Source: Saliniramus sp050485405 (GTDB taxonomy: Bacteria; Pseudomonadota; Alphaproteobacteria; Rhizobiales; Beijerinckiaceae). Taken from it: a stretch of DNA of 64,000 bases. The notes under the pieces were generated by a model, which made no database searches, was not told the origin of the DNA, and saw nothing but the letters and a program-made list of their open reading frames with translations. Shown one piece after another: positions 52,547 through 61,868 of the stretch. The position numbers and the translations under genes were made by a program. The stretch's first letter is position 1. Every line of letters starts with the position of its first letter. Location: contig JBJHBI010000014.1 of NCBI GenBank assembly GCA_050485405.1, positions 6,526 to 70,525 of the forward strand, given 5' to 3'.

Positions 52547-53341
52547 TCAGGAGGCCGAGTGCTTGATGATCTTGAGCAGTTCGCGCTGGATGGTCTCGTT
52601 GCCGCACAGGACCGAGCCCTTCGTCAGCATGTCGCCGCCGCCCTCGGTGTCGCTGACATAGCCACCGGCCTCGCGCACCAGGATGAGGCCCGCGGCGATG
52701 TCGTGGCTCGCGAGATGGCGCTCCCAGTAGCCGTCATAGCGGCCTGCCGCCACATAGGCGAGGTCGAGCGCCGCCGACCCCATGCGTCGCACACCGGAGG
52801 TGGCGGCCATGACGGCGCCGAGCTCCGCGAGGAATTGGGGATGGATGCCGCGCCCGATATGGGGGATGCCGCAGGCGATCACGGCCTCGATCATCTCCTG
52901 GCGCGCCGCGACGCGCAGGCGGCGGTTGTTCATGAAGGCGCCCTGGCCCTTCTCCGCGGCGAAGATCTCGTCCTTGATCGGATCATAGATCACCCCGGCC
53001 ACGATCTGTCCCTCGCGCTCGAGGCCCACGGAGATCGCGAAATGCGGGATGCCGTGCAGGAAGTTCGTGGTGCCGTCGAGGGGATCGACATGCCAGACAT
53101 GCGATTTGTCCGACCCCTCGATCACGCCGGCTTCCTCGAGCTTGAAGCCGTAGCCGGGGCGCGCCTTTTCGAGCGCCTCGCGCAGGGTCTTCTCGGCGCG
53201 GCGATCGGCGGTCGAGACGAAGTCGCCCGGCCCCTTGCGGGAAACCTGGAGATTCTCGACCTCGCCGAAATCGCGCTTCAGATTGCGCGAGGCCTTCATC
53301 ACGGCGTCGAGCATCACGGTCATCAGGGGGGTACGGATCAT
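52547..53341 (-). CDS. Inositol monophosphatase family protein (SuhB-like)
   Basis: 264-residue Mg-dependent phosphatase of the IMPase superfamily. Metal sites are seen in KLEEAGVIEG (second Glu at the catalytic position), WHVDPLDGTTNFLHG and ASHDIAAGLILVREAGG. It should act on inositol-phosphate-like monoesters; bacterial SuhB also modulates RNA processing. The C-terminus is of normal length. A second, shorter family member with a more HisN-like sequence is at 54939. Confidence 0.92.
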   Translation of the reverse strand: MIRTPLMTVMLDAVMKASRNLKRDFGEVENLQVSRKGPGDFVSTADRRAEKTLREALEKARPGYGFKLEEAGVIEGSDKSHVWHVDPLDGTTNFLHGIPHFAISVGLEREGQIVAGVIYDPIKDEIFAAEKGQGAFMNNRRLRVAARQEMIEAVIACGIPHIGRGIHPQFLAELGAVMAATSGVRRMGSAALDLAYVAAGRYDGYWERHLASHDIAAGLILVREAGGYVSDTEGGGDMLTKGSVLCGNETIQRELLKIIKHSAS

Positions 53342-53479
53342 GGCCGGGCTTTTCTTTCTCGGATGGTCGCCATGCCATGTCACGACGGTCTGGGCCGGGC
53401 GGCAGGCGCGAATTCAGAAAACACCCGTCGAAAACCACGCCGCGCCCGGCGCGTCAAGGGTTTCGCGTGCGCGCGGCGT

Positions 53480-54772
53480 TCACGGACGGCTCGGATGCGG
53501 ATCGACGGCGCGGCTGTAGAAAGCCAGAGCGAGGGCGAGCGCGACGGCGAGCGCGATGAAGACCGCGTGATACGCCTCTCCCGGATAGCCGCCTCCGGGA
53601 TCGACTGGAAACTGCGCCACCATCAGCCCCGTCAGCGCCTGCGAGACGAAGACGCCGCCCATCGTGGCGATGTTCATCAAGGTGATGCCGCGCCCGGTGA
53701 GCCGGTCGGGAAACAGCGCTCTTCCGTGCGACGTCACGATCGGGACATAGCCGAAGGCGAAACCGAAACAGACGAGCCATGCGATCAGATAGGCCCCTTC
53801 GAGGGGCACCAGCCCGCCGATCAGGAGCAGCGCGACGCACAGGGTCCCGGCGGTGAGCGCCTGGCGGCGATAGCTGCGAAACCAGCGATCAGCCGCGCCC
53901 CACGAGAAAATTCCCGTGATCTGCGCGGCGGCCGCGATCAGAATGAGATTGCCGCGTGTCTGGAGGTCGGCTCCATGCACGTCCGTGAGCCACGGCCCCG
54001 CCCAGAGCCCGACGATGCAGGCGAAGGCGGAATAGGTCGTCGCATGCAGGAAGAAGACCGGCCAGAACGAGCGCACCCGCAGCGCCTCGCCGACGCCCTT
54101 GATCGCCTCGCTCCAGCTCTCGCGCGATTCGGTGCGGCGCGAGCGCGCGGGCAGGGAGAACATTACCGCGAGGATGATCAGCGCCGTCAGGCCGGCCATC
54201 CCGAAGAATGCGCCGCGCCAGCCGATCCAGGCCGAGACGGCGGCGAGCGGGGCCGTTGCGACGAGCGTTCCCAGCGTGCCCGCGCCGAGCGTCAGGCTGG
54301 TTAGGATGGCGAAACGCTCGGGCGGGAAGCGCCGCGCATAGATCGCGAGCGGCGCCATGAAGAAACTCGCGCAGCCGAGCCCGATCAATGCACGTGCCGC
54401 GATCAGCCCGGTTCCCGTCTGCGCCGTGGCGAAGAGCAGCGTTCCCGCGAGCGCGATCGCCGCGCTGACGATCAGCGTGGCGCGTGCGCCGTAGCGGTCG
54501 ATGGCGATCCCGACCGGGATCTGCGCGAGGGCGAAGCTCAGAAAGAAGGCCGAGGAGAGAAAGCCGAGGCGGCTCGCATCGAGGGCGAGTTCGCGGGCGA
54601 GGTCCGGCCCGAGCACGCCGATGGCGCTGCGCTGGAACTGGCTGATCATGTATGTCGCGATCAGCGCGGCGAGCACAGCCACGACACCGCCGCCGAAAGC
54701 CGCGGCGCGCCCGTCCGTCTGTCGTTCCTCACTCCTGATCATGCGCGCGCGATCCTCGTGTGTGGCAATCAT
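53480..54772 (-). CDS. MFS transporter
   Basis: 430-residue twelve-helix major-facilitator permease. Helix 1 begins VVAVLAALIATYMISQFQRSAIGVL; the loop-2/3 motif DRYGARATL and the RALIGLGCASFFMAPLAIYARRFP stretch fit the sugar/organic-anion-like DHA1 group. Substrate unknown. ATG 54772 or 54742 (GAGGA upstream) could be the start. It diverges from the HisN-like gene. Confidence 0.88.
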   Translation of the reverse strand: MIATHEDRARMIRSEERQTDGRAAAFGGGVVAVLAALIATYMISQFQRSAIGVLGPDLARELALDASRLGFLSSAFFLSFALAQIPVGIAIDRYGARATLIVSAAIALAGTLLFATAQTGTGLIAARALIGLGCASFFMAPLAIYARRFPPERFAILTSLTLGAGTLGTLVATAPLAAVSAWIGWRGAFFGMAGLTALIILAVMFSLPARSRRTESRESWSEAIKGVGEALRVRSFWPVFFLHATTYSAFACIVGLWAGPWLTDVHGADLQTRGNLILIAAAAQITGIFSWGAADRWFRSYRRQALTAGTLCVALLLIGGLVPLEGAYLIAWLVCFGFAFGYVPIVTSHGRALFPDRLTGRGITLMNIATMGGVFVSQALTGLMVAQFPVDPGGGYPGEAYHAVFIALAVALALALAFYSRAVDPHPSRP

Positions 54773-54938
54773 GACTTTGTCTCGTTGTCGCGGGTCGGGC
54801 GGGCTTCGTGCAAGGGGCGTTCGCAAGAAGGGGAAAGCGGACTTGCCCGATCCGCTCCGGTTGGTAAAAGCGCACGATGTGGCATGTTCTCGCAGGGTCG
54901 TCGGAGACCGCGCGAGGCATCAATGAAGGGTAGTCGCC

Positions 54939-55724
54939 ATGAGCCTGATCGAGTTCTCCAGCTTCGTGAACGATCTCGCGACCCATTCCGGGCGCGCGAT
55001 CCTGCCCTTCTTCCGCACGGCGCTCTCGATCAGCGACAAATCGACCGGCAGCCGTTTCGATCCGGTCACCGAGGCGGATCGCGCCGGTGAATCCGTCATG
55101 CGACACATGATCAAGCAGCATTTCCCCGGTCACGGCATCGTCGGCGAGGAATTCGGTGCCGAGAACGGCGAGGCGGAATATGTCTGGATTCTCGATCCGA
55201 TCGACGGCACCCGCGCCTTCATGTCGGGGCTGCCGCTCTGGGGAACGCTGATCGGGCTCACCCGCAACGGCAAACCCGGCTTCGGCATGATGCATCAGCC
55301 CTTCATCGGCGAGCGCTTCTTCGGCGATGGCGGCGCGGCTCAATATGAAGGCCCGCACGGCGCGCGCAGTCTCACCACCCGCGACTGCCCCGATCTCGCC
55401 GGGGCGACGCTGATGACGACGAGCCCCGATCTGTTCGAAGGAGAGGCCCATGCCGCCTTCGCCCGGGTGCAGGATGCCGCGCGGCTCACCCGTTTCGGCT
55501 GCGATTGCTACGCTTATTGCATGGTGGCCGCCGGCCATGTCGACCTCGTCATCGAGGACAACCTCAAACCCTACGACATCGTGCCCCTGATCCCGATCGT
55601 CGAAGGCGCGGGCGGCATCGTCACGAGCTGGGACGGCGGGGATCCCACGAAGGGCGGGGCGATCATCGCCGCCGGCGATCGTCGCGTGCACGAACAGGCG
55701 ATGGCGTTGCTCGCCAAGCGGTGA
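54939..55724 (+). CDS. hisN: Histidinol-phosphatase (IMPase-type, HisN)
   Basis: 261-residue phosphatase that would convert histidinol phosphate to histidinol, the step missing from the monofunctional hisB. IMPase motifs are in IVGEEFGAENG, WILDPIDGTRAFMSG (which fits HisN members) and DNLKPYDIVPLIPIVEGAGG. Relatives of this HisN type occur in rhizobia and actinobacteria, so the assignment is stronger than general IMPase. Start ATG 54939. Confidence 0.85.
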   Translation: MSLIEFSSFVNDLATHSGRAILPFFRTALSISDKSTGSRFDPVTEADRAGESVMRHMIKQHFPGHGIVGEEFGAENGEAEYVWILDPIDGTRAFMSGLPLWGTLIGLTRNGKPGFGMMHQPFIGERFFGDGGAAQYEGPHGARSLTTRDCPDLAGATLMTTSPDLFEGEAHAAFARVQDAARLTRFGCDCYAYCMVAAGHVDLVIEDNLKPYDIVPLIPIVEGAGGIVTSWDGGDPTKGGAIIAAGDRRVHEQAMALLAKR

Positions 55725-55727
55725 GAA

Positions 55728-56717
55728 TCAGGCCTCGCCCGCTTTCAGAGCAGGATCCGCGCCCGCCTCCTCACGCAGATGCGTGCCCGGGATGAAGGCG
55801 TCGAAGGCGGCGAAAAACTGCTCGCGGATCGCGTCGCTCTCCATCAGGATCTCATGGCGCGCCCCGGGAATGACAATCACGCCGCCGCCCTTCAGACCCT
55901 GACCGAAGCGCTCCGTGGCACGCGTATCGACGATCTCGTCGCTGCCTGCCGCGATGATCAGGGTCGGGATGCGGATATCGAGCGCCGTGCGCGGCTCCTG
56001 CAATTGCGTCATCAGCCGGAAGGCTGCGGAGACCCAGCCGATGGTCGGCTCGCCGATGGCGCCGTCGCCCAGAGCTGCAGCGAGATCGGCGTTGCGGGCG
56101 TAGCGCTTCGTATCGCCTGTCAGGAGATTTCCGTCGAAGGGGCGGGTCGATTGCGAGGTCGCGCCGCCGCCGGGGATCCACAGACGCCCCAGGCCCAGAA
56201 GCGACAGGGCACGAACCAGTATGGCCGTGCGCCGGGGCGCGCCGAGGCGTGCGAGGCCGATCATGGGTGCGCAGAGCACCATCCGCTCGAAGGGCGCGAT
56301 TCCGCGCCGGGCGAGATCGAGCGCGATGGCCGCTCCCATCGAATGGGCGAGCGCGAAATGCGGGCGCGGGCACAGCCGCTCGAGCACACGCTCGCGGATC
56401 GCCTGCATGTCGCGGTGGAAATGGCGGAAACTGCCGATATGGCCCTTCTTGGCCTCGCGCAGCGCCCGATACGATCGCCCCTGGCCACGCCAGTCGAAGG
56501 CCACGACCGCGAATCCGCGTGCGAGCAGATCCTCCGCCGTCTCGCAATATTTCTCGATGAACTCGGCCCGGCCCTGCATGATGCAGACGGTGCCGAGCGG
56601 CTCCTCGCGCCGCGCCGGCCAGTAGACGACCCGCAGCGGCACCCCGTCGCGCGCGGTGATGCGCATCACCTGCCCGCCTTCCGGGATCGTGTTCGTCGCG
56701 GTCTCCACGAGCTGCAT
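55728..56717 (-). CDS. Alpha/beta hydrolase (lysophospholipase/monoglyceride-lipase type)
   Basis: 329-residue alpha/beta hydrolase of the serine-aminopeptidase S33/lysophospholipase family. The nucleophile elbow is AHSMGA (Ser in the usual position, near residue 130); FDWRGQGRS carries the oxyanion-hole region, and the likely acid is in AAGSDEIVD with histidine in PGARHEIL. No signal peptide. Start ATG 56717, with GAGGAGG upstream. Convergent with hisN at 3 bp. Confidence 0.88.
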   Translation of the reverse strand: MQLVETATNTIPEGGQVMRITARDGVPLRVVYWPARREEPLGTVCIMQGRAEFIEKYCETAEDLLARGFAVVAFDWRGQGRSYRALREAKKGHIGSFRHFHRDMQAIRERVLERLCPRPHFALAHSMGAAIALDLARRGIAPFERMVLCAPMIGLARLGAPRRTAILVRALSLLGLGRLWIPGGGATSQSTRPFDGNLLTGDTKRYARNADLAAALGDGAIGEPTIGWVSAAFRLMTQLQEPRTALDIRIPTLIIAAGSDEIVDTRATERFGQGLKGGGVIVIPGARHEILMESDAIREQFFAAFDAFIPGTHLREEAGADPALKAGEA

Positions 56718-56873
56718 CGGGCGCCTCCTCACAACAGGCTTAAATGAGCCCGCCCGCGCGGTCCAGCGGCGAGGACGGGACGGGGCCGATCGCCCTCGGC
56801 TCGTGTCATACGGCTGTAGCAAAAGCACGATAGTTAGCCGGGAGATTGTCTCTGATTCAGGGAGCGAACCGCC

Positions 56874-57971
56874 ATGGATGCGCAATCCCCGCAATTCTCG
56901 AGGGAGGCCGCCGAACCGGCACCGGAGCCTGCTCTGGAAGCCGCCGGCATCGGCAAGTCCTTCGACGACAACGCGATCCTGAAGGGCATCGACCTGCGGG
57001 TCGCACCGGGCGAGGTCGTCGCCCTGCTCGGGCCCTCCGGCTGCGGCAAGACGACGTTGCTGCGCATCGCAGCCGGGCTGCTCGGACCGTCCTCGGGACA
57101 GATGCGCATCGCCGGTCGCCTCGTCGCCGACGGCACGCGCCATACGCTGCCGCCGGAAGCGCGCGGGATCGGGATGGTCTTCCAGGATTACGCGCTCTGG
57201 CCGCATCTCACCACGCTCGCCAATGTCGCCTTCCCCCTGCGCATGCGCGGCGTGGCGCGCGCCGAGCGCGATGCCCGGGCCCGTGCCGCACTCGCGCGTG
57301 TCGGTCTCGCCGACAAGGCCGATCGCTTCCCGGGGACGCTCTCGGGTGGCCAGCAGCAGCGCGTGGCGCTCGCCCGCGCCATCGTCGCCGAGCCGCCGCT
57401 GGTGCTGTTCGACGAGCCATTGTCCAATCTCGATCGCGAATTGCGCGAGAGTCTCGCCCTCGAAATGGGTGCGCTCCTGCGTGAGCTGAACCTCTCGGCG
57501 ATCTACGTCACGCACGACCAGGCCGAGGCCTTCACCATCGCCGACCGCGTCGCGGTGATGCTCGATGGCGAAATCGCCCAGATCGCGACGCCGGAGACGC
57601 TGTTTTCGGATCCGGCGAGCCCGGAGGTCGCGCAGTTCCTCAATATCGGCGCGCTCGTCGAGGGCGAGGTCAGCGCGCGGGAATTCCAGTGCAGCAGGCG
57701 CGTCGTGCGCGTCGCGGCGCCCGGTGAGGGCTGTGGCGAAGGGCCGGCGCGCCTGCTGATCCCGCGCACGGCTATCACGCGCAGCGATGACGGACCGCTA
57801 CAGGCCCGCGTCGCGCGCTGCCAGTTCCAGGGAGACCGCTATCTCCTGCATCTCGATTTCGGTGAGGGCGGGCACAGCCTCGTCTGCCCCTCCGAGATGC
57901 CGGCAAAGCCCGGTGCGCAGATCAGCCTCGCCCTCAAGGCCGAGCGTCTGCGTCTCTTCGCGAATGCCTGA
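56874..57971 (+). CDS. ABC transporter ATP-binding protein (FbpC-like)
   Basis: 365-residue ATPase of an iron(III)-type importer. Walker A GPSGCGKTTLL at about residue 53, Q-loop FQDYALWPH, signature LSGGQQQRVALARAI, Walker B VLFDEPLSNLD and H-loop THDQAEAF are all intact. The C-terminal TOBE-like domain binds the other subunits. First of a three-gene operon with the binding protein and the double permease. Substrate may also be another anion such as aminoethylphosphonate. Confidence 0.9.
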   Translation: MDAQSPQFSREAAEPAPEPALEAAGIGKSFDDNAILKGIDLRVAPGEVVALLGPSGCGKTTLLRIAAGLLGPSSGQMRIAGRLVADGTRHTLPPEARGIGMVFQDYALWPHLTTLANVAFPLRMRGVARAERDARARAALARVGLADKADRFPGTLSGGQQQRVALARAIVAEPPLVLFDEPLSNLDRELRESLALEMGALLRELNLSAIYVTHDQAEAFTIADRVAVMLDGEIAQIATPETLFSDPASPEVAQFLNIGALVEGEVSAREFQCSRRVVRVAAPGEGCGEGPARLLIPRTAITRSDDGPLQARVARCQFQGDRYLLHLDFGEGGHSLVCPSEMPAKPGAQISLALKAERLRLFANA

Positions 57972-58001
57972 CACGACCAACTCTCAAGAGGAAACATCCC
58001 C

Positions 58002-58961
58002 ATGCTCCGCTCGATCGTGCTCGCCGCTTCGATCAGCCTCGGCGCCCATGCCGCCCAGGCCGATACGCTGACCTTCTACACCGCAGGCCCCGGCGATCTC
58101 GCCGATGCGCTGGCAGAGGCCTTCACCGCCGAGACCGGCATCGCCGTCAACGTCTTCCAGGGCACGACCGGGCAGGTCATGGCCCGCCTCGAGGCGGAGG
58201 AAGCCAATCCGCAGGCCGATGTCGTCGTGTCGGCGAGCTGGGGTTCGGCGCTCGATCTCCACGAGCGCGGCCTGCTGCTCGAATACGTCTCGCCCAATGC
58301 CGAGATGGTGCCCGATTTCCTCTCCCACACCCATTTCGTGGCGCAGGGCATTTCCGCGCTCGCCATCGCCTGGAACACCCAGAGCGACACGCCGCGCCCG
58401 AGCGAATGGGCCGATCTGACGGACGAAGCCTATTTCGACCTCGTCACCATGCCCGACCCGTCGCAATCCGGCTCGGCCTTCGATCTCGTCGCCGGTCTCG
58501 AAGCCGCGATGGGCGAAGAAGCCTGGACGTTGCTCGGTGATCTCGCCGAGAACGGGATGATCGTCCCCGGCCCGAATGCGGCTGCGCTGAACCCGGTGCT
58601 CCAGGGCGCCAAGGCCGTCGTCTTCGGCGCCGTCGACTATATCAGCTATGGGCGCGCCGCCGCCGGCGAGAGCGTCGAGGTGATCGTGCCGGAATCGGGC
58701 ACCGTGATCGCGCCGCGTCCGATGATGATCCTCGAATCGACGCAGAACCCCGACGCCGCCAAGGCCTTCGTCGATTTCGTGCTCTCCGATGCCGGCCAGG
58801 CGCTCGTCGCCGAAACCTTCCTGATGCCCGCGCGTACCGATGTCGAAGGGCTGCGCCCGGGCATCGACGAGATCACCGTCATCGAGATCGACGAGGATGC
58901 CGTTGCGGCGCGTCGCGACGAGATCATCACGCGCTTCAACGAGACCGTGATGGCGCGCTGA
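58002..58961 (+). CDS. Iron(III)-type ABC transporter periplasmic binding protein
   Basis: 319-residue periplasmic binding protein (signal peptide SIVLAASISLGAHAAQA-DTL). It is of the FbpA/Fe3+ or 2-aminoethylphosphonate binding class: LTFYTAGPGDLADALAEAFTAETGIAVNVFQGTTGQVMARLEAE and the C-terminal EVIVPESGTVIAPRPMMILE. A tyrosine pair in DYISYG is compatible with iron binding, but the family is broad. GAGGAAA-like sequence precedes the ATG. Confidence 0.88.
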   Translation: MLRSIVLAASISLGAHAAQADTLTFYTAGPGDLADALAEAFTAETGIAVNVFQGTTGQVMARLEAEEANPQADVVVSASWGSALDLHERGLLLEYVSPNAEMVPDFLSHTHFVAQGISALAIAWNTQSDTPRPSEWADLTDEAYFDLVTMPDPSQSGSAFDLVAGLEAAMGEEAWTLLGDLAENGMIVPGPNAAALNPVLQGAKAVVFGAVDYISYGRAAAGESVEVIVPESGTVIAPRPMMILESTQNPDAAKAFVDFVLSDAGQALVAETFLMPARTDVEGLRPGIDEITVIEIDEDAVAARRDEIITRFNETVMAR

Positions 58962-58983
58962 GCCTCCTGCGCTCATGATCCGG

Positions 58984-59006
58984 TCCCCGGTGCACGGCGC
59001 CGGGGA
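58984..59006 (+). terminator. Intercistronic hairpin after the binding-protein gene
   Basis: A 10-bp stem with one G-U pair and a 3-nt loop, 23 bp after the stop. No T-run. Such elements protect the 3' end of the upstream message and reduce permease expression; the same arrangement occurs after tctC. Confidence 0.65.
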
Positions 59007-59035
59007 ACATTCTCCGTTGATGATCGAGCGACGGC

Positions 59036-60772
59036 ATGAACAAGCCCACGCCACCCGTTTCGCGCGCAGCACCCGCCGTTTCGATAGCGGCGATGCTCGC
59101 GCGGAAATCCGCCTCGTTCGTCACTGTCGGGGCGGCGCTCGCGCTGATCCTGCTGGTCGGCGTGCCGGTGCTGTTCATCCTGCTGCAGGCGATCTTTCCC
59201 GAATTCGCGCGCGGTTCGCTGGCGGAGCCGTTCGCGCGGCTGATCATCATCACCGAGAACGACCGCCTGCTCATGCAGGCGCGCAACACGCTGCTCCTCG
59301 CCTTCACGGTGATCATCGGCTGCCTGATCTTCGGCCTGCCGATCGGCATCCTGCGCGGGCTCTACGACGTGCCCGGCGCGCGGATCTGGGATGTCGTCTT
59401 CCTCGTGCCGTTCCTGATCCCGCCCTTCATCGCGGCGATCGCCTGGATGATGACCCTGCAGCCGCGCGGCTATCTCGAGCAATTGACCGGCATCGATCTC
59501 GGGGGCTTTCTCTTCAGCTTCGTCGGCGTCGCCTTCGTGATGACGCTCAACCTGTTCCCGCTCGTCTATTTCGCGGTATCTCGCGCCTTCGAGGCGGTGG
59601 GCGGACGCTTCGCCGCCGCCGCGCGGGTGCACGGGGCGGGGCCGTGGCGGGCCTTCTTCATCATCACCCTGCCGTTGAGCATCCCTGCGATCGCCGCGAG
59701 CCTGCTCATCGTCTTCGCCTTGTCGATCGAGGAGTTCGGCACCCCCGCCGCACTCGCGGCACGCACGGGTTTCGAAGTGCTGGTGACGGGCATCTACACA
59801 CGCCTGTCCGACTGGCCGATCGATCTCTCGGGGGCGGCACTCGGTTCGGTGATCCTGATGGCGCTGGTGCTCGCCGCCTTCGCCCTCCAGAACTGGATCG
59901 CGACGCGGCGTTCCTATATCAGCCAGACCGGCAAGCCGGCGGAGATCGAGAAGGCCGAGCTCGGGCGGTGGCGCTGGCCGGTCCTCGCCCTGTTCTGGCT
60001 CGTCGCCCTGATCGGCGTCGTCATCCCGCTCGCCGCCATCGTCGTGACCTCGCTGATGGGAACGATTTCCGGCGGGCTCGCCTGGGGCAATCTCGATCTG
60101 CGCCACTATGAACCCCTGTTCTCGCCGGGCTCGCGGGCCGCGCAGGCGCTCGTGACGAGCGGCTGGCTCGCGGTCTCGACTGCCTTCGCGACGGCCCTGA
60201 TCGGCGGCGTCGTCGCCTATATCGTGGTGCGCGGAACGGGGCGCGGACGGGCCGTGATGGACGGGTTGTCGGTTCTGCCCAACGCCATCCCCGCAATCGT
60301 GCTCGCCGTCGGGGTGATCCTGGCCTGGAACAGCCCGTTCCTGCCGATCACGCTCTACGGTACGGCGGCAATCCTGCTCGTGGCCTATATCGGCATTCTC
60401 CTGCCTTACCCGATCCGCTATGCGGTGGCGCGGCTGCGCCAGATCAGCGGTTCGCTCGACGATGCGGCCCGTGTCGCGGGAGCGAGCCAGGGCAAGGCGA
60501 TGCGCCATGTCACCCTGCCGCTGATGGCGCCGTCGCTGATCGCGGCGATGATGCTCGTCTTCGCCATCGCCTCGCGCGAACTCGTCGCCTCGATCATGCT
60601 CGCGCCGGCGGGCATGCGCACGGTGGGAACCTTCGTCTTCGCGCAATTCGAGCAAGGATCGGTGCAGACCGGCATGGCGATGAGCGTGGTCGCCATCACG
60701 CTCACCTCCGGCATCCTGCTCGCGGTCAATCTCTGGCTGGCCAGACGGGGCGGCAACGCCTTTACCGGCTGA
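59036..60772 (+). CDS. Double-domain ABC transporter permease (FbpB-type)
   Basis: 578-residue inner-membrane permease carrying two BPD_transp_1 domains, about twelve helices, so one chain makes both transmembrane halves. The EAA loops are visible in each: AAARVHGAGPWRAFFIITLPLS and DDAARVAGASQGKAMRHVTLPLM. It forms a complete importer with the upstream ATPase and binding protein. It ends 6 bp before a convergent phosphodiesterase gene. Confidence 0.92.
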   Translation: MNKPTPPVSRAAPAVSIAAMLARKSASFVTVGAALALILLVGVPVLFILLQAIFPEFARGSLAEPFARLIIITENDRLLMQARNTLLLAFTVIIGCLIFGLPIGILRGLYDVPGARIWDVVFLVPFLIPPFIAAIAWMMTLQPRGYLEQLTGIDLGGFLFSFVGVAFVMTLNLFPLVYFAVSRAFEAVGGRFAAAARVHGAGPWRAFFIITLPLSIPAIAASLLIVFALSIEEFGTPAALAARTGFEVLVTGIYTRLSDWPIDLSGAALGSVILMALVLAAFALQNWIATRRSYISQTGKPAEIEKAELGRWRWPVLALFWLVALIGVVIPLAAIVVTSLMGTISGGLAWGNLDLRHYEPLFSPGSRAAQALVTSGWLAVSTAFATALIGGVVAYIVVRGTGRGRAVMDGLSVLPNAIPAIVLAVGVILAWNSPFLPITLYGTAAILLVAYIGILLPYPIRYAVARLRQISGSLDDAARVAGASQGKAMRHVTLPLMAPSLIAAMMLVFAIASRELVASIMLAPAGMRTVGTFVFAQFEQGSVQTGMAMSVVAITLTSGILLAVNLWLARRGGNAFTG

Positions 60773-60778
60773 TGCCGC

Positions 60779-61594
60779 TCAGGGCGCGATGATCCGCGCG
60801 CGGCCCTCGTCATCGATGAGATCCGTCATGCCCTCGGGCGCGTCGTGCGGCGCGAGGGGGAGGGTGTAGGTGATGCTGCCCTGCCCGTCGAGCCGATGGA
60901 TCTGCATGGCTGGTGCCTCGGGCGTATGGGCGTGCAGCACATCGGCGACGAGGCCCAGCACGAGGCTGTAGCCGAGCGGCGGCGCCGTGCTCACCGCGAT
61001 TCCCCGATGCAACGCGGTCACGGGTCGGTGCGTGTGACCCGCGACGAGCCGCACCCGCCGCGCATGGGGTTCGAGCAGGCGCATCAGCGCCTCAGCACCG
61101 GGGAAGGGCGCATCGTCATAGCGCGGCATCCCGGTGGGGAAGGGCGGATGATGCATACCGAGGAGGACGGGGCGGGTATCCTCGGCGAGCCTGCGGGCGA
61201 GCCAGTCGAGCCGCGCATCGTCGAGGGCGGCGCTGCCGTTTGGGCCGTTGCTGTCGAGGCCGATCACGCGACCGGCGCCGCAATCATGCACGAAGCTCAG
61301 ATGTTCTTCCGCGTAATCCACGCAATCCGCGAAGGCTTCGCGGAAGCGCCCGGCCTCGTCGTGATTGCCCGACAGCGGCAGAAGCGGCACCGTGAGCGGC
61401 GCGAGCAGGGCCGCGACCGCGCCATAGTCACGGGTGCTGCGATCGACGAGATCCCCGGAGAAGAGCACGCCGTCGGGGCGCGGACGCATGCGGTTGATCA
61501 CGGCGACCGCCGTTTCGATCGCCATTGCGGGATCATGCCTCGGATAGCGGCCATCGGCCCGCAGATGCGCATCACTGAGCTGAACGATGATCAA
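60779..61594 (-). CDS. Class III cyclic-nucleotide-phosphodiesterase-like metallophosphoesterase
   Basis: 271-residue metallophosphoesterase. Metal-binding motifs are in IIVQLSDAHL (Asp and His), FSGDLVDR, LSGNHDE, GMHHPPFP and AGHTHRPV, as in CpdA/GpdQ enzymes that cut cAMP or glycerophosphodiesters. No signal peptide. TTG 61594 with a purine-rich AGGAAGGG site upstream is chosen since the family usually starts just before this motif; GTG 61678 is possible. Convergent with the permease. Confidence 0.82.
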   Translation of the reverse strand: MIIVQLSDAHLRADGRYPRHDPAMAIETAVAVINRMRPRPDGVLFSGDLVDRSTRDYGAVAALLAPLTVPLLPLSGNHDEAGRFREAFADCVDYAEEHLSFVHDCGAGRVIGLDSNGPNGSAALDDARLDWLARRLAEDTRPVLLGMHHPPFPTGMPRYDDAPFPGAEALMRLLEPHARRVRLVAGHTHRPVTALHRGIAVSTAPPLGYSLVLGLVADVLHAHTPEAPAMQIHRLDGQGSITYTLPLAPHDAPEGMTDLIDDEGRARIIAP

Positions 61595-61747
61595 GTACCC
61601 GCCCTTCCTGATTGGCCGCCCCGACGAGGCGCGTCGTCCCGCGATCCGGCATATCTGACAGCACGCCGTGAAGAGCACGTTTTCATGCAGCTTTCATGAC
61701 GGTGAGGAAGGGCGGTGCGGGTGGCGCCCGGACGTGTCGATCGTGGT

Positions 61748-61776
61748 CTTGAAAACGCGCCGGGCACTTCCCACCT
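61748..61776 (+). promoter_or_regulatory. Sigma-32 (RpoH)-like heat-shock promoter
   Basis: CTTGAAA at 61748-61754 matches the -35 consensus and CCCACCT at 61770-61776 resembles the -10. The roughly 15-nt spacer fits. Transcription would start about 85-90 nt before the hsp20 ATG. Confidence 0.6.
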
Positions 61777-61814
61777 CGAAATCAGCGTCGGCCATGACGG
61801 CGGCGCTGACAACC

Positions 61815-61867
61815 GATCCGGCCATCGTGCGGATCATCCATATGCATGTTGCTCGAGGAGAATGTGC
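61815..61867 (+). promoter_or_regulatory. ROSE-like RNA thermometer in the hsp20 leader
   Basis: Two hairpins lie in the leader. The first is a 6-bp stem (61815-61820 with 61830-61835). The second covers the ribosome site: GCATGTT pairs with AATGTGC (61844-61850 with 61861-61867, two G-U pairs), a bulged G at 61851, then CTC with GAG (61852-61854 with 61858-61860). The TTGCT segment facing the GGAG ribosome site with one bulged G is the ROSE hallmark. Melting at high temperature would expose the site. Confidence 0.72.
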
Positions 61868-61868
61868 C

